Both the position numbers and the translations under genes were made by a program. The notes beneath the pieces were generated by a model. It did not search any database. It had not been told where the DNA came from and saw only the letters and a program-made list of their open reading frames with translations. A DNA stretch of 53,114 nt, from the NCBI GenBank assembly GCA_016188005.1, contig JACPIQ010000030.1, positions 1 through 53,114 of the forward strand. The letters are read 5' to 3'. The stretch comes from Candidatus Rokuibacteriota bacterium (GTDB lineage: Bacteria; Methylomirabilota; Methylomirabilia; Rokubacteriales; CSP1-6). Positions 16,911 through 25,403 of this stretch are shown piece by piece. The stretch's first letter is position 1. Each line of letters starts with the position of its first letter.

Positions 16911-18257
16911 ATGCCTGCCCTTCACGACTTGACGGCCGCCGAGGCCGCCCGCCGGATCCGCGCCGGATCGCTCTCGCCGGTGGATCTGGTGACGGCCTGT
17001 CTGGCGCAGATCGGGCGCACGGAGGCCTCCGTCAGGGCCTGGGTCCATCTCGACGGTCCGGCCGCGCTCCGGACCGCGCACGAGCGCGAGAGCGAGGCCC
17101 GGGCGGGACGCTTCCTCGGCGCGCTGCACGGCGTGCCGGTGGCGCTCAAGGACATCTTCGATGCGGCGGGGTTCCCCACGCAGGCCGGCGCGCCGGCCTT
17201 CGCCCACCGCCGGCCCACGGTGGACGCCGCCTCGGTGGCCCGGCTCCGGGCCCACGGCGCGGTGATTCTCGGCAAGGTCACCACGACGGCCTTCGCCTAC
17301 CTCGACCCGAGCCCCACGCGCAACCCGTGGAACCTCGAGCACACGCCCGGCGGCTCCTCGAGCGGGCCAGCCGCCGCCGTGGCGGCGCGCATGACGCCGC
17401 TGGCGCTCGGGTCCCAGACGGTGGGCTCGGTCCTGCGGCCCGCGGCCTACTGCGGCGTGGTCGGCCTCAAGCCCACCCACGGCCGGATCAGCACGGCCGG
17501 CGTCGTGCCGCTGGCCTGGAGCCTCGATCACGTCGGCATCTTCTCCCGCAGCGTGGAGGATGCGGCGCTGGCCCTGGGCCTCCTGGCGGGCGTCGATCCC
17601 GCCGATCCGCTCTCGAGCGCGGCGCCGGTGGACGATTACCTGGCGGGGTGGCCGCCGGTCGTGCCTCCGCGCCTCGGCCTGATCCGCGCCCTTCTCGAGC
17701 GCGCCACGCCCGCCGCGGCGGAGCACATCGAGACGGTCACGCGCGTTTTCCGCGAGGCCGGCGGCGTCGTGATGGAGGCAACGCTGCCCGACTCCTTCGA
17801 GGGTCTGCACGACGCGGGCGCGACCGTCGTGAGGGTTGAGGCCGCCGCGTACCATGCGTCCACCTTCGCCACGCATGCCGCGGAGTACCCGCCCCGGATC
17901 AGGGAGGCCATCGGCCTCGGCCAGGCCATCGGCGCCGTGGAGTTCCTCGCCGCCCAGGCCCGGCGCCGGCGCTTCCGCGAGGAGATGGCGCCCATCGCGG
18001 CGCGCTACGACGCGCTCCTCACCCCTGCGGCGGCCGGGCCTGCGCCGCGGGGGCTCGAGTCCACCGGCGACCCCTACTTCTGCGCCCCGTGGAGCTTCGC
18101 CGGGATGCCCGCCATCGCCGTGCCGAGCGGGCTCGCGCCCGAGGGGCTGCCGCTCTCGCTCCAGCTCGTGGGCGGCGTCCTCGGCGAGGCCCCCTTGCTG
18201 GCCGCCGCCGCGTGGTGCGAGCGGGTCCTCGGATTCCAGGCGGCTCCCCGTGCTTGA
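16911..18257 (+). CDS. Amidase signature family protein
   Basis: The 448-residue protein has the amidase signature: Lys80 (VALKDIFD), the Gly/Ser motif GGSSSGPAAA with cis-Ser149, and the nucleophile Ser173 in GSQTVGS. VVGLKPTHGRIS follows as usual. It lacks the C-terminal GatA features, and no gatB or gatC is near, so it is a catabolic amidase rather than part of the glutamyl-tRNA amidotransferase. It starts 4 bp after the preceding stop. Its 3' end overlaps the D-aminoacylase remnant. Confidence 0.9.
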   Translation: MPALHDLTAAEAARRIRAGSLSPVDLVTACLAQIGRTEASVRAWVHLDGPAALRTAHERESEARAGRFLGALHGVPVALKDIFDAAGFPTQAGAPAFAHRRPTVDAASVARLRAHGAVILGKVTTTAFAYLDPSPTRNPWNLEHTPGGSSSGPAAAVAARMTPLALGSQTVGSVLRPAAYCGVVGLKPTHGRISTAGVVPLAWSLDHVGIFSRSVEDAALALGLLAGVDPADPLSSAAPVDDYLAGWPPVVPPRLGLIRALLERATPAAAEHIETVTRVFREAGGVVMEATLPDSFEGLHDAGATVVRVEAAAYHASTFATHAAEYPPRIREAIGLGQAIGAVEFLAAQARRRRFREEMAPIAARYDALLTPAAAGPAPRGLESTGDPYFCAPWSFAGMPAIAVPSGLAPEGLPLSLQLVGGVLGEAPLLAAAAWCERVLGFQAAPRA

Positions 18258-18726
18258 CATCAAGATCGAGGGCGGAATGGTCTACATGATCCTCTTCCAG
18301 CTCGACGAGGCCGACCTCCGCCGCGCGCTCGTCCACCCCTGGGTCATGATCGGCTCGGACGGCTCGGCGCTGGCGACCCACGGCGAGCTCGCCGCCGGCA
18401 AGCCCCACCCGCGCAGCTACGGGACCCCTCGCGTGCTCGCCCGCTACATCCGCGAGCAGCGGCTGGTCAGCCTGGAAGCCGCCGTGCGGAAGGTGACCGC
18501 GCTGCCTGCCGCGCGCCTGAAGCTGGCCGACCGTGGCGTGCTGCGCGTGGGAGCCAAGGCGGACGTGGTGCTACTCGACCCCGAGGTCGTGGCCGATCTC
18601 GCCACCTACGAGGAGCCGCACCGCTATGCTCGGGGCATCGAGGGGGTGCTCGTCAACGGCCGGGTGGTCGTCGACGGCGGGGAGCATACCGGTACCCTCC
18701 CGGGGCGCGTGCTCGGGCGGCGCTGA
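18250..18726 (+). pseudogene. C-terminal remnant of a D-aminoacylase-type amidohydrolase
   Basis: About 158 residues are open from a GTG at 18250. They match only the last third of N-acyl-D-amino-acid deacylases: HPWVMIGSDGSAL with the active-site Asp, KPHPRSYGT, then the C-terminal beta domain (GAKADVVLLDPEVVAD, VLVNGRVVVDGG). The N-terminal two thirds with the HxH metal site are absent; upstream is an intact amidase in another frame. Full members have about 500 residues. I infer a deletion that fused the 3' end of an amidase gene to a decayed deacylase. It is probably inactive. Confidence 0.8.
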
Positions 18727-18749
18727 GCAGGCGCTCGGCGTCACGCGGC

Positions 18750-18777
18750 TTGCGGTCCGGCCATGGTGGTGTAGACT
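18750..18777 (+). promoter_or_regulatory. Possible sigma-70 promoter for the RRM gene
   Basis: TTGCGG (18750-18755) and TAGACT (18772-18777) are 16 bp apart and lie about 96 bp before the RRM start codon. The long leader that would result is seen in cold-shock-type RNA-binding protein genes, but no leader structure was established here. Confidence 0.35.
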
Positions 18778-18873
18778 TGGGCCTGGTGCGAGTGGTCCAC
18801 CAGTGCCTCCGACGGGCTCCTCGGCCTGGTGGGGCGTGCGTCAGGGCCGAGGAACAACCGAAGGAGATCGAAC

Positions 18874-19254
18874 ATGGCAGCGAAACTCTACGTCGGCGGG
18901 CTGTCCTACTCCACGACCAGCGAGACCCTGCGGGAGTACTTCTCGCAGTGCGGGACCGTGGAGTCCGCGTCGGTGGTCACCGACAAGTTCTCCGGCCAGT
19001 CGCGCGGCTTCGGCTTCGTCGAGATGGCGACGGCGGAGGAGGCCCAGCGGGCCATCGCCGAGCTGAACGGCAAGGACCTGGACGGGCGAAAGCTCACGGT
19101 GAACGTGTCGAACCCGCGCGCGCCGGGCGGGGGCGGCGGGCCGCGCGGAGGTGGTCGCGGTCCCGGGCGTCCGGGTGGCGGCGGCCGTGGCGGCGGCGGA
19201 GGCGACAGGGGCGCCTACGGCGTCCCTCCGTCAAAGAAGCCGTTCCGCTGGTAG
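18874..19254 (+). CDS. RNA recognition motif (RRM) protein with Gly-rich tail
   Basis: The 126-residue protein has one RRM (about 3-80) with RNP2 LYVGGL and RNP1 RGFGFVEM, both with the aromatic residues that stack on RNA bases. The last 45 residues are Gly/Arg-rich (RGG-like). Bacterial proteins of this type (the Rbp family of cyanobacteria and others) bind RNA and are often induced by cold. The ATG at 18874 follows AAGGAG at 18861-18866, which decides this start over the longer frame. A strong terminator follows, so it is probably a single-gene transcript. Confidence 0.94.
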   Translation: MAAKLYVGGLSYSTTSETLREYFSQCGTVESASVVTDKFSGQSRGFGFVEMATAEEAQRAIAELNGKDLDGRKLTVNVSNPRAPGGGGGPRGGGRGPGRPGGGGRGGGGGDRGAYGVPPSKKPFRW

Positions 19255-19282
19255 TGGACAGGGCAGGCTGAGCTGAGGGGCG

Positions 19283-19320
19283 CAGGGGCGCGGTGGTCAC
19301 CCACCGCGCCCCTGGTCTTT
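19283..19320 (+). terminator. Rho-independent-type terminator after the RRM gene
   Basis: A perfect 14-bp stem (19283-19296 with 19301-19314) encloses the loop TCAC and is followed by GTCTTT. It lies 28 bp after the RRM stop codon. The U tract is short but the stem is very stable. Confidence 0.8.
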
Positions 19321-19477
19321 GCGCGGGCCGACGTGGCCCCTGAGCGCCTGCCCTCCCTCGGCGTGCATCTCCCCGTGCTCGCCGCTGGCGTTCAACGTCC
19401 ACGAGTCCAGCTGGAAGCCGGCGAGGAGAGATGGATCACCAACGGACTCCGCCGGGCCGGCGGCGGGGCGGTGGCGC

Positions 19478-20017
19478 CTATTCCCAGAGGGGTGCGAGCG
19501 GGATCGCGAGGGCGGCGAAGTCGGGATGAACGAGCGTATCGGCGGGGCCGGCGGCGATGACGAGCCGGTACTCGTCGCCGTCGCGGCGATGGCACTCGAT
19601 GCTCCTGCCCTCGGGGTCCACCAGCCACAGATGCGGGACGCCGAGGGCGGCGTAGCGGCGGGCCTTGATGGTGCGGTCATAGGCCGCGGTGCCGGGCGAG
19701 AGAACCTCGACGACGAGGAGCGGTGGCCCCTCGATGCCGCGGGCGGAAACCTGAGCCGGATCAGCGACCACGACGATGTCGGGCTGGAGCACGTCGTGGG
19801 GCGTGAGGATCACGTCGATGGGGGACACGAAGACCTCGGCCGGGCGCGGGAAGTGCTTCAGCAGGGCCACCAGGAGTCCGGCGACCAGCCGCTGGTGGAT
19901 CGGGCTCGGGGCGGGGGTCACATGCGGCTCCCCGTCGAGCAATTCCCAGCGTCGGCCATCGGCGGGGATGGCGGCGTAATCGTCGTAGTCGAGCCTGCTC
20001 TTGAGCTCGGGCGCCAT
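19478..20017 (-). CDS. Uma2 family (DUF820) PD-(D/E)XK endonuclease-like protein
   Basis: The 179-residue protein has the Uma2 layout: N-terminal YAAIPADGRRWELLDGE, then LQPDIVVV with the Asp, VVEVLSPGT with the Glu, and KARRYAALGVPHLWLVDPE with the Lys. These form the PD-(D/E)XK core. The family is abundant in cyanobacteria, Chloroflexi and similar phyla; its function is mostly unknown. The ATG at 20015-20017 follows GAGGGAGAA. The 157 bp downstream (19321-19477) show no further feature. Confidence 0.87.
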   Translation of the reverse strand: MAPELKSRLDYDDYAAIPADGRRWELLDGEPHVTPAPSPIHQRLVAGLLVALLKHFPRPAEVFVSPIDVILTPHDVLQPDIVVVADPAQVSARGIEGPPLLVVEVLSPGTAAYDRTIKARRYAALGVPHLWLVDPEGRSIECHRRDGDEYRLVIAAGPADTLVHPDFAALAIPLAPLWE

Positions 20018-20038
20018 GGCGTTCTCCCTCTCGCGGGC

Positions 20039-20044
20039 ATTATA
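20039..20044 (-). promoter_or_regulatory. TATAAT -10 box before the Uma2 gene
   Basis: A perfect TATAAT reads on the minus strand 21 bp before the ATG, in the middle of an inverted repeat GCGGGC-ATTATA-GCCCGT. The -35 position at 17 bp is GC-rich and not recognisable. Confidence 0.45.
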
Positions 20045-20118
20045 GCCCGTGTACCGCGCCCCCGGCCCCCGGCTCAAGAGTGCAGGAAACGATACAGCCT
20101 GAAGGCGCCCCGGATCCC

Positions 20119-21963
20119 TCAGCCCAGGAGGCGCTCGTAGCGCCCGTAGGCGTGGGCAGCGTCCATGAACCAGCGCACGATCTCCGGGCTCGAGCGGGGC
20201 GGGATCTCGCACGACGTCGAGAGGATGAAGCCCGAGCGGCGGGCCGCCGTGTCGACGCAGCGCCGCACCTCGGCCTCGATCTCCTCACGGGTCGCCCGCT
20301 CGAACTTCGTCGCGTCCACGTTGCCGATGGCCACGGTGCGCCCGCGCGCGACCTCCATGAAGCGGTCGAGCTGGTCCACGTGGAGCGCCGGGTCAGCCTG
20401 CTGGTCCAGGTCGAAGGACACCGTGGTGAAGCCGCAGCCGATCAGGTCCTCGAAGATGGGGTAGGTGGTGCCGCAGATGTGGGTGGTGAGACCCACCTTC
20501 CGGGCCTTGAAGTGCTCCACGAGCTCCCTGTGGTAGGGGGCGATGAACTCGCGGTAATTGTCAGGCGAGATGAGGCTCACGGACGCGGTGGGTTCGGAGA
20601 AGCTGAGCCCGATCTTCGTCTTGGCGATGGCCTCGCCCCAGGTCTTGCAGAAGTCCGTGGTGATCCGCATGAGGGCGTGGATGAACGCGGGGTCCTCGAA
20701 GGTGTCCAGGAGCATGGTCTCGGGGTTGCGGAGCAGCATGGCGATGGTCCACGGGCCGACGGCCACCGCGCCCATGGCCGCCGGCGGGCCTGCCTTGACC
20801 AGGGCCTCGCATTGCTCGAGGAAGCCGGGGAGCCTGGCCGTTCCGTACGGGTCCGGCATCGTGAGCCGCGCCAGGTCGGCCTTGTCCTCGAGCGGGTGCG
20901 TCTCCACCGAGGGGACCACGTACTCCGAGTACTTGACCCGGCAACCGAAGGCCTCGGCCTCCTTCGCCAGGTCGTTGTAGGCGAGCACGACGTCTGGCTG
21001 GTACCGCTCGTAGTAGTTCAGCATCGCCTTGATGGCGCGCGACGGGTTGGTGCAGTACTCCTCGATGCTGAGCCCGTCGAGCGTGCCGGCGAAGGACGCG
21101 ACGATGGGGTACACCGGCACCCGATCGGCGAAGGAGCGCTTGTACGCCGCCACCACGCGGTCGCGGTTGGTGAGCGGGGCCTGGCCCTTGTCCGCCTCCC
21201 AGAGGCGGTTCACCTCCATGTAGCGCCCCGGGAGCTTGGCCTCGTACTCCATGAACTGGGTGATCGGGTAGCGGATGCCGCCGGCGTGGGTGCCGCGCAG
21301 CCCCTCGACGATCTCCTCCATGCGGTCCCACGGGATGGTAAAGGCCATCTCGTGGTCCTGGGTCTGGCCGAAGATGCGGTCGCCGGAGCAGGGGAGGATG
21401 ACCTGGGGCTCCCCGGTCTTCATGGTGGTGACGATGATGTCGGCGCAAACCGCACGGCACTCGAAGGACGAGGGGAGCCGGCCGCCGCGCTTCCACAGCG
21501 CGGCCTGCGTCAGACGCATGACCTGTGCCGGGTTGCCGTACACGCATACCAGGTGGGGCTCGAACGCCGCGCGGTCCAGCGGGGCGACGAGCAAGGCGGC
21601 GTACTCGCCCGGCGCGAACTTGTCCACGGCCGCCTCGGAGCGCTGCCCGGCCTCCTTCGTTTCCGTGTACATGCCCTCGCAGAGGGTCCCCACGTTGTAG
21701 ATGGGGAGGGGCTTGTCGAAGCCCGCGGCGATGATGCCCAGGGAGCAGATCGAGTCGTCCCGCGTGAGAGCGATGGTCCAGCCATAGCGGCGGGCCATGT
21801 CGATCACCTGGCAATTCATGCTGAGCTTCTTGAAGTCGCGCGCTGGCCGCTTCGCGCGCTCGGGGATGGGCTCGCCGGGCCCGAGCATGCGGATGGCGAC
21901 GGGGAATGTCTGCGGTCGGATGTAGGTGGCGAGCTCCCGGTCCGCCGTCTTGGCGTCGATCAT
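20119..21963 (-). CDS. DUF169 domain fused to an MtaA/CmuA-type (URO-D fold) methyltransferase
   Basis: The 614-residue protein has two parts. Residues 1 to about 250 match DUF169 (COG2043): FPVAIRML, CQVIDMARRYGWTIAL, DDSICSLGIIAAGF, with Cys at 51, 73, 95, 140, 169, 173 and 192. From about 263 (LTNRDRVVAAYK...DRVPVYP) it is a URO-D-fold domain. It carries the zinc set of corrinoid methyltransferases, His495-x-Cys497 (THICG) and Cys585 (SCEIPP), which true uroporphyrinogen decarboxylases lack. I infer a methyl transfer role with a corrinoid partner such as the protein at 11808-12485. The DUF169 part may bind a metal or cofactor; its function is unknown. The ATG at 21963 sits 7 nt after a -10 box. 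Confidence 0.85.
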   Translation of the reverse strand: MIDAKTADRELATYIRPQTFPVAIRMLGPGEPIPERAKRPARDFKKLSMNCQVIDMARRYGWTIALTRDDSICSLGIIAAGFDKPLPIYNVGTLCEGMYTETKEAGQRSEAAVDKFAPGEYAALLVAPLDRAAFEPHLVCVYGNPAQVMRLTQAALWKRGGRLPSSFECRAVCADIIVTTMKTGEPQVILPCSGDRIFGQTQDHEMAFTIPWDRMEEIVEGLRGTHAGGIRYPITQFMEYEAKLPGRYMEVNRLWEADKGQAPLTNRDRVVAAYKRSFADRVPVYPIVASFAGTLDGLSIEEYCTNPSRAIKAMLNYYERYQPDVVLAYNDLAKEAEAFGCRVKYSEYVVPSVETHPLEDKADLARLTMPDPYGTARLPGFLEQCEALVKAGPPAAMGAVAVGPWTIAMLLRNPETMLLDTFEDPAFIHALMRITTDFCKTWGEAIAKTKIGLSFSEPTASVSLISPDNYREFIAPYHRELVEHFKARKVGLTTHICGTTYPIFEDLIGCGFTTVSFDLDQQADPALHVDQLDRFMEVARGRTVAIGNVDATKFERATREEIEAEVRRCVDTAARRSGFILSTSCEIPPRSSPEIVRWFMDAAHAYGRYERLLG

Positions 21964-21970
21964 GAGGTGC

Positions 21971-21999
21971 AGGCTACGGGTGGGCTCCACCCTTGTCAA
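21971..21999 (-). promoter_or_regulatory. Sigma-70 promoter of the DUF169-methyltransferase gene, probably leaderless
   Basis: On the minus strand TTGACA (21994-21999) and TAGCCT (21971-21976) are 17 bp apart. Only 7 nt separate the -10 box from the ATG (21961-21963), so the transcript should start at or next to the start codon. Confidence 0.6.
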
Positions 22000-22195
22000 G
22001 CGAGGGCGACGGGCTCCGGCGGCGATGGCATGGCCGCGGCGGTACCGCGCCGGGCGGGGGTCTCTGACCGCCGTCGCTGGCGACCGATCGGCTGTCTGAG
22101 CGGCGTCGGCAGCCCGCCGGGAGCGAGCAGGGGCATCTCCTGCCACGTCGGCGGCAAGAGGGCCCCGCGGGGGTTCCAGCCGGGTCGCGCGTGCC

Positions 22196-22225
22196 TTGAC
22201 CGGCCCCCCGCCGCCGGGGCAGTAT
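22196..22225 (+). promoter_or_regulatory. Candidate promoter of the hydrolase-ABC-CoA ligase operon
   Basis: TTGACC (22196-22201) and CAGTAT (22220-22225) are 18 bp apart, about 97 bp before the first start codon of the operon. The 358-bp divergent gap 21964-22321 holds this and the opposite promoter; the rest is GC-rich with no gene I can support. GGAGG precedes the ATG at 22322. Confidence 0.4.
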
Positions 22226-22321
22226 GGGGCTGGCCGGAGCCGCCTCTGTCCGTGCCGCGGGCGAGCCGGCGGGGACGCGACGGAATGAAGCTGGGAAAGC
22301 CCTCGATGACGGAGGAGTGAG

Positions 22322-23167
22322 ATGCCGATCGTCAAAGCAGCGGATGGGGTCGAGCTCCACTACGACCTCCACGACTACACCGATCCCTGGAAGCGGGGGC
22401 CGGTGCTGATCCTCCAGCACGGCTTTGGCCGGTCCTCGCGTTTCTGGTACAACATGGTTCCCTACATCGCGCGCCACTATCCGGTGGTCTGCCCGAACCT
22501 GCGTGGCCTGGGTCCCTCGCCTGCGGACTTCGACATCGACAAGGCGATCACGGTCGACAACTACATTGGCGACCTCGTCGCCATCATCGAGAGCCTCGGC
22601 AGGGGACCCGTGCACTACGCGGGAGAGTCCCTCGGCGGCATCCTCGGCTTCGCGCTGGCGGCCGAGCATCCGGAGCTGGTGCGGACGCTGTCGGTCTTCG
22701 CCGCCCCCCTGGTGATCAGTGCATGGACCCAGAAGACCTTCGCGTTCGAGCATCCCACCTGGCAGGACGCGCTCGGCAGCATGGGCGCCGAGGGCTGGGC
22801 CAGGGCCGTCAACACGGCGACCCGCTTCCCGCCGGACACCGACCCCGACCTCCTCGAGTGGTTTGCGCGAGAGATGGGCAAGAGCAGGGTCGAGGTGATG
22901 ATCGCCATGTCGCGGCTCGCCTCGAAGGTCGATGCGACGCCCTCCCTGTCCCGCATCAAGGCGCCGGTCCTCGGGCTCTATCCCTCGGGCGGCGCCATCG
23001 TCTCCGGGGATCAGGAGGAGACGCTCCGGGCGCGGATCGCCGACTTGACGGTCGTTCACCTCCCGACTCGCTACCACATGGTCCACACGCTGTTTCCCGC
23101 GACCTGCGCGGAGTACGTGCTGAGCTTCATGGCGCTGCACGACGGCCGCGTCGTGCGCGAAACCTAG
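22322..23167 (+). CDS. Alpha/beta hydrolase (enol-lactonase-like)
   Basis: The 281-residue protein has LQHGFGRSS (oxyanion), GESLGG with nucleophile Ser103, and a C-terminal RYHMVH that can supply the His. The fold and length match 3-oxoadipate enol-lactonase-like and MhpC-like hydrolases. It opens an operon of binding protein, ATPase, permease and CoA ligase. I infer that it cleaves an ester or lactone whose acid part is then activated to a CoA thioester. The start is supported by GGAGGAGTGAG. Confidence 0.85.
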   Translation: MPIVKAADGVELHYDLHDYTDPWKRGPVLILQHGFGRSSRFWYNMVPYIARHYPVVCPNLRGLGPSPADFDIDKAITVDNYIGDLVAIIESLGRGPVHYAGESLGGILGFALAAEHPELVRTLSVFAAPLVISAWTQKTFAFEHPTWQDALGSMGAEGWARAVNTATRFPPDTDPDLLEWFAREMGKSRVEVMIAMSRLASKVDATPSLSRIKAPVLGLYPSGGAIVSGDQEETLRARIADLTVVHLPTRYHMVHTLFPATCAEYVLSFMALHDGRVVRET

Positions 23168-23202
23168 CGGCGCTCCGCGCCGCACACGGAGGCGAGGACG
23201 CG

Positions 23203-24243
23203 ATGATGACGCTGAATGCCCTGCTGCGATCGTGCGCGGCGACAGTCCTTTCGATCCTGGCGGCCGCGAGCCCGGTCGCGGCGCAATCGGATCACGAACA
23301 GCTCGTCGCCGCGGCGAAGAAGGAAGGCCGGGTGATGGCCTACGGGGAGCTCATCACGCCGACGTGGCGGGCCTTCAAGGCGGGGTTCGAGAGGACATAC
23401 CCGGGCATCACGATGGAGTTCGTCTACCAATCGGGACAGCCGATGATGACCCGCATCCTCGCCGAGCAGGACGCGGGCCGTCACGTCGCCGATGTCCTCG
23501 CCCTGGACGTGCTGCGGCTGCCGATCCTCAAGGCGAAGGGGTACCTCGCGCAGTACCTCACGCGTGAGCATCGCAACTACGACAAGCAGTGGCAGTCGGA
23601 TCCCCCCGGGTACTGGACCGAGAATCACGTGTACCTGGGTGGCATCATGTACAACAAGAAGCTCGTGCCGCCCGACAAGGCGCCGAAATCGTTCGAGGAT
23701 CTCCTCAAGCCCGAGTGGAAGGGCAAGATCGCGATGGTGAGCCCGGTCGCCAACGACCTCATCTTCTACATGTTCGCGGGGCTGGTGCGGGACATGGGCG
23801 AGGAGCGGGCCTTCCGCTTCTTCCGCGCCCTGAAGGACCAAGGGGCCCTGGTGTTCGGCCCCGGCGGGATCCGCGTCTCTCAGGGGGTGAACACCGGCGA
23901 GTTCTCGCTCGGCGTCGGTTTCATCGGCCACGTCTACAGCGTGGGCGGGGGAGACAGTGGCAACATGGCGTTCGTGCCGACCAACCCGACCTACGCGCTC
24001 AGCGGACCCGGCGTGTCCGTCATGAAGAACGCGCCGCACCCGAACGCGGCACGGCTGCTGGCGGACTACATGAACTCGCGGGAAGCGCAGGAGACCGTCG
24101 TCGACCTCGGCTACTTCTCCAACTTCCGCGGCCTCCAGGCGAAGTCGGCGCTCACGAAGCTCAACGTGAGCGTGGCGCCGACGCCCCAGGGAGAGCAGAA
24201 GGACCGGCTTCAGGGGCGGATCAAGGATGCGCTCGGCTTGTAG
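23203..24243 (+). CDS. ABC transporter extracellular solute-binding protein (AfuA/FbpA-type fold)
   Basis: The 346-residue protein starts with a signal peptide (MMTLNALLRSCAATVLSILAAASPVAAQ, cleavage after AAQ). The mature part has the type 2 binding-protein fold of the ferric and polyamine family: EQLVAAAKKEGRVMAYG, YNKKLVPPDKAPKSFEDLLKPEWKGKIAM. The Tyr pair that binds Fe3+ in true ferric-binding proteins is not at its usual place (the region reads GFIGHVYSVGGGDSG). So an organic anion is more likely than iron. GGAGGCGAGG precedes the ATG. Confidence 0.9.
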   Translation: MMTLNALLRSCAATVLSILAAASPVAAQSDHEQLVAAAKKEGRVMAYGELITPTWRAFKAGFERTYPGITMEFVYQSGQPMMTRILAEQDAGRHVADVLALDVLRLPILKAKGYLAQYLTREHRNYDKQWQSDPPGYWTENHVYLGGIMYNKKLVPPDKAPKSFEDLLKPEWKGKIAMVSPVANDLIFYMFAGLVRDMGEERAFRFFRALKDQGALVFGPGGIRVSQGVNTGEFSLGVGFIGHVYSVGGGDSGNMAFVPTNPTYALSGPGVSVMKNAPHPNAARLLADYMNSREAQETVVDLGYFSNFRGLQAKSALTKLNVSVAPTPQGEQKDRLQGRIKDALGL

Positions 24244-24293
24244 GGCTCGTCGGGTGCCCTGTCGCGCGGTGCGCGCAGCGCGGTAGACGGGCC

Positions 24294-25403
24294 GTGATCC
24301 GGATCGAGAAGCTCGACAAGCATTACCGATCTGCGCGCCGCGCGGTGCACGTCATCGACCGCATCGAGCTCGAGATCCCGAAGGGCGCGTTCTTTACCCT
24401 CGTGGGCCCCAGCGGGTCGGGGAAGACGACCACCCTCCGCGTCGTCGCCGGCCTCGAGCATCACGACGGCGGCCAGGTCTGGCTCGGCGAGCGGCTGGTC
24501 TCCGATCCGGCCCGTGGCATCTTCGTCCCCCCCAGCCAGCGCGACGTGGGCATGGTCTTCCAGTCCTATGCGATCTGGCCTCACATGGATGTGTTCCACA
24601 ACGTGGCCTATCCGCTTCAGGTGGGCGCCCGGCGCCGGGGGCGCGCCGAGATCGAGAAGCGGGTTGCGGAGTCCCTGGAGATCGTCGGGCTGCACGAGCT
24701 CGCCCGCGTCCCGGCCACCGCGCTCAGCGGGGGGCAGCAGCAGCGGGTCGCCCTCGCGCGCGCCCTCGTCGGGCAGCCGCGCATCCTCCTCCTCGACGAG
24801 CCCCTGAGCAATCTGGACGCCCAGCTGCGCGAGCGGATGCGCGTGGAGATCAAGGACATCCAGCGCAGCCTGGGCATCACGACATTCTATGTCACCCACG
24901 ACCGGGCCGAGGCCCTGTCGATGTCCACCCTCGTTGCGGTCATGAACGCGGGCCGGATCGAGATGATCGGAACGCCCCGGGATGTCTACGAGCGCCCCTC
25001 CACCGTCTTCTGCGCGGAATTCCTGGGTCAGTGCAACCGCTTTCCCGGCCGGGTCGCCGAGGTGACGGGCGGGACCGTTGTCGCCGACACAGGCATCGGC
25101 CGCCTCATCTGCCGCTCCGACGCGGCGGTCGCCGTGGGGGACGCGGTCGACGTCGTCGTCCGGCCCGAGGACATCACGGTGTCGCCGAGCGAGCGGGGCG
25201 GGGTCGGGGACGGCGTCCTGACCGGGGACGTCGTCCACGTGGGCTACTACGGCGACCGTGCGGAATGCGCGGTGCGCGTCGGGTCCGACACGCTGCGCGT
25301 CGCCGGGCATGCGGCGATGGTCGACTCGTGGACGGGCCGGCTCGTGGTCCGGATCCGCGAGGGACGGGGCTGGGCGATCCCGTCGGCGGCCGCCGCCCGA
25401 TGA
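24294..25403 (+). CDS. ABC transporter ATP-binding protein (PotA/FbpC-type)
   Basis: The 369-residue protein has Walker A GPSGSGKTT, Q-loop MVFQSYAIWP, signature LSGGQQQR, Walker B ILLLDEP and H-loop YVTHDR. A C-terminal TOBE-type domain (about 280-365) is typical of importers of this class. It starts with GTG at 24294, 50 bp after the binding-protein stop. Its TGA overlaps the permease ATG by four bases. It powers the transporter with the genes on both sides. Confidence 0.94.
   Translation: MIRIEKLDKHYRSARRAVHVIDRIELEIPKGAFFTLVGPSGSGKTTTLRVVAGLEHHDGGQVWLGERLVSDPARGIFVPPSQRDVGMVFQSYAIWPHMDVFHNVAYPLQVGARRRGRAEIEKRVAESLEIVGLHELARVPATALSGGQQQRVALARALVGQPRILLLDEPLSNLDAQLRERMRVEIKDIQRSLGITTFYVTHDRAEALSMSTLVAVMNAGRIEMIGTPRDVYERPSTVFCAEFLGQCNRFPGRVAEVTGGTVVADTGIGRLICRSDAAVAVGDAVDVVVRPEDITVSPSERGGVGDGVLTGDVVHVGYYGDRAECAVRVGSDTLRVAGHAAMVDSWTGRLVVRIREGRGWAIPSAAAAR

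Noticed and set aside
16911-18257. gatA (glutamyl-tRNA amidotransferase subunit A)
   Set aside because: No gatB or gatC nearby and the sequence lacks the usual GatA C-terminal features; a general amidase fits better.
20119-21963. Uroporphyrinogen decarboxylase (hemE)
   Set aside because: The His-x-Cys and distal Cys zinc ligands and the N-terminal DUF169 fusion point to the methyltransferase branch, and no heme synthesis genes are near.
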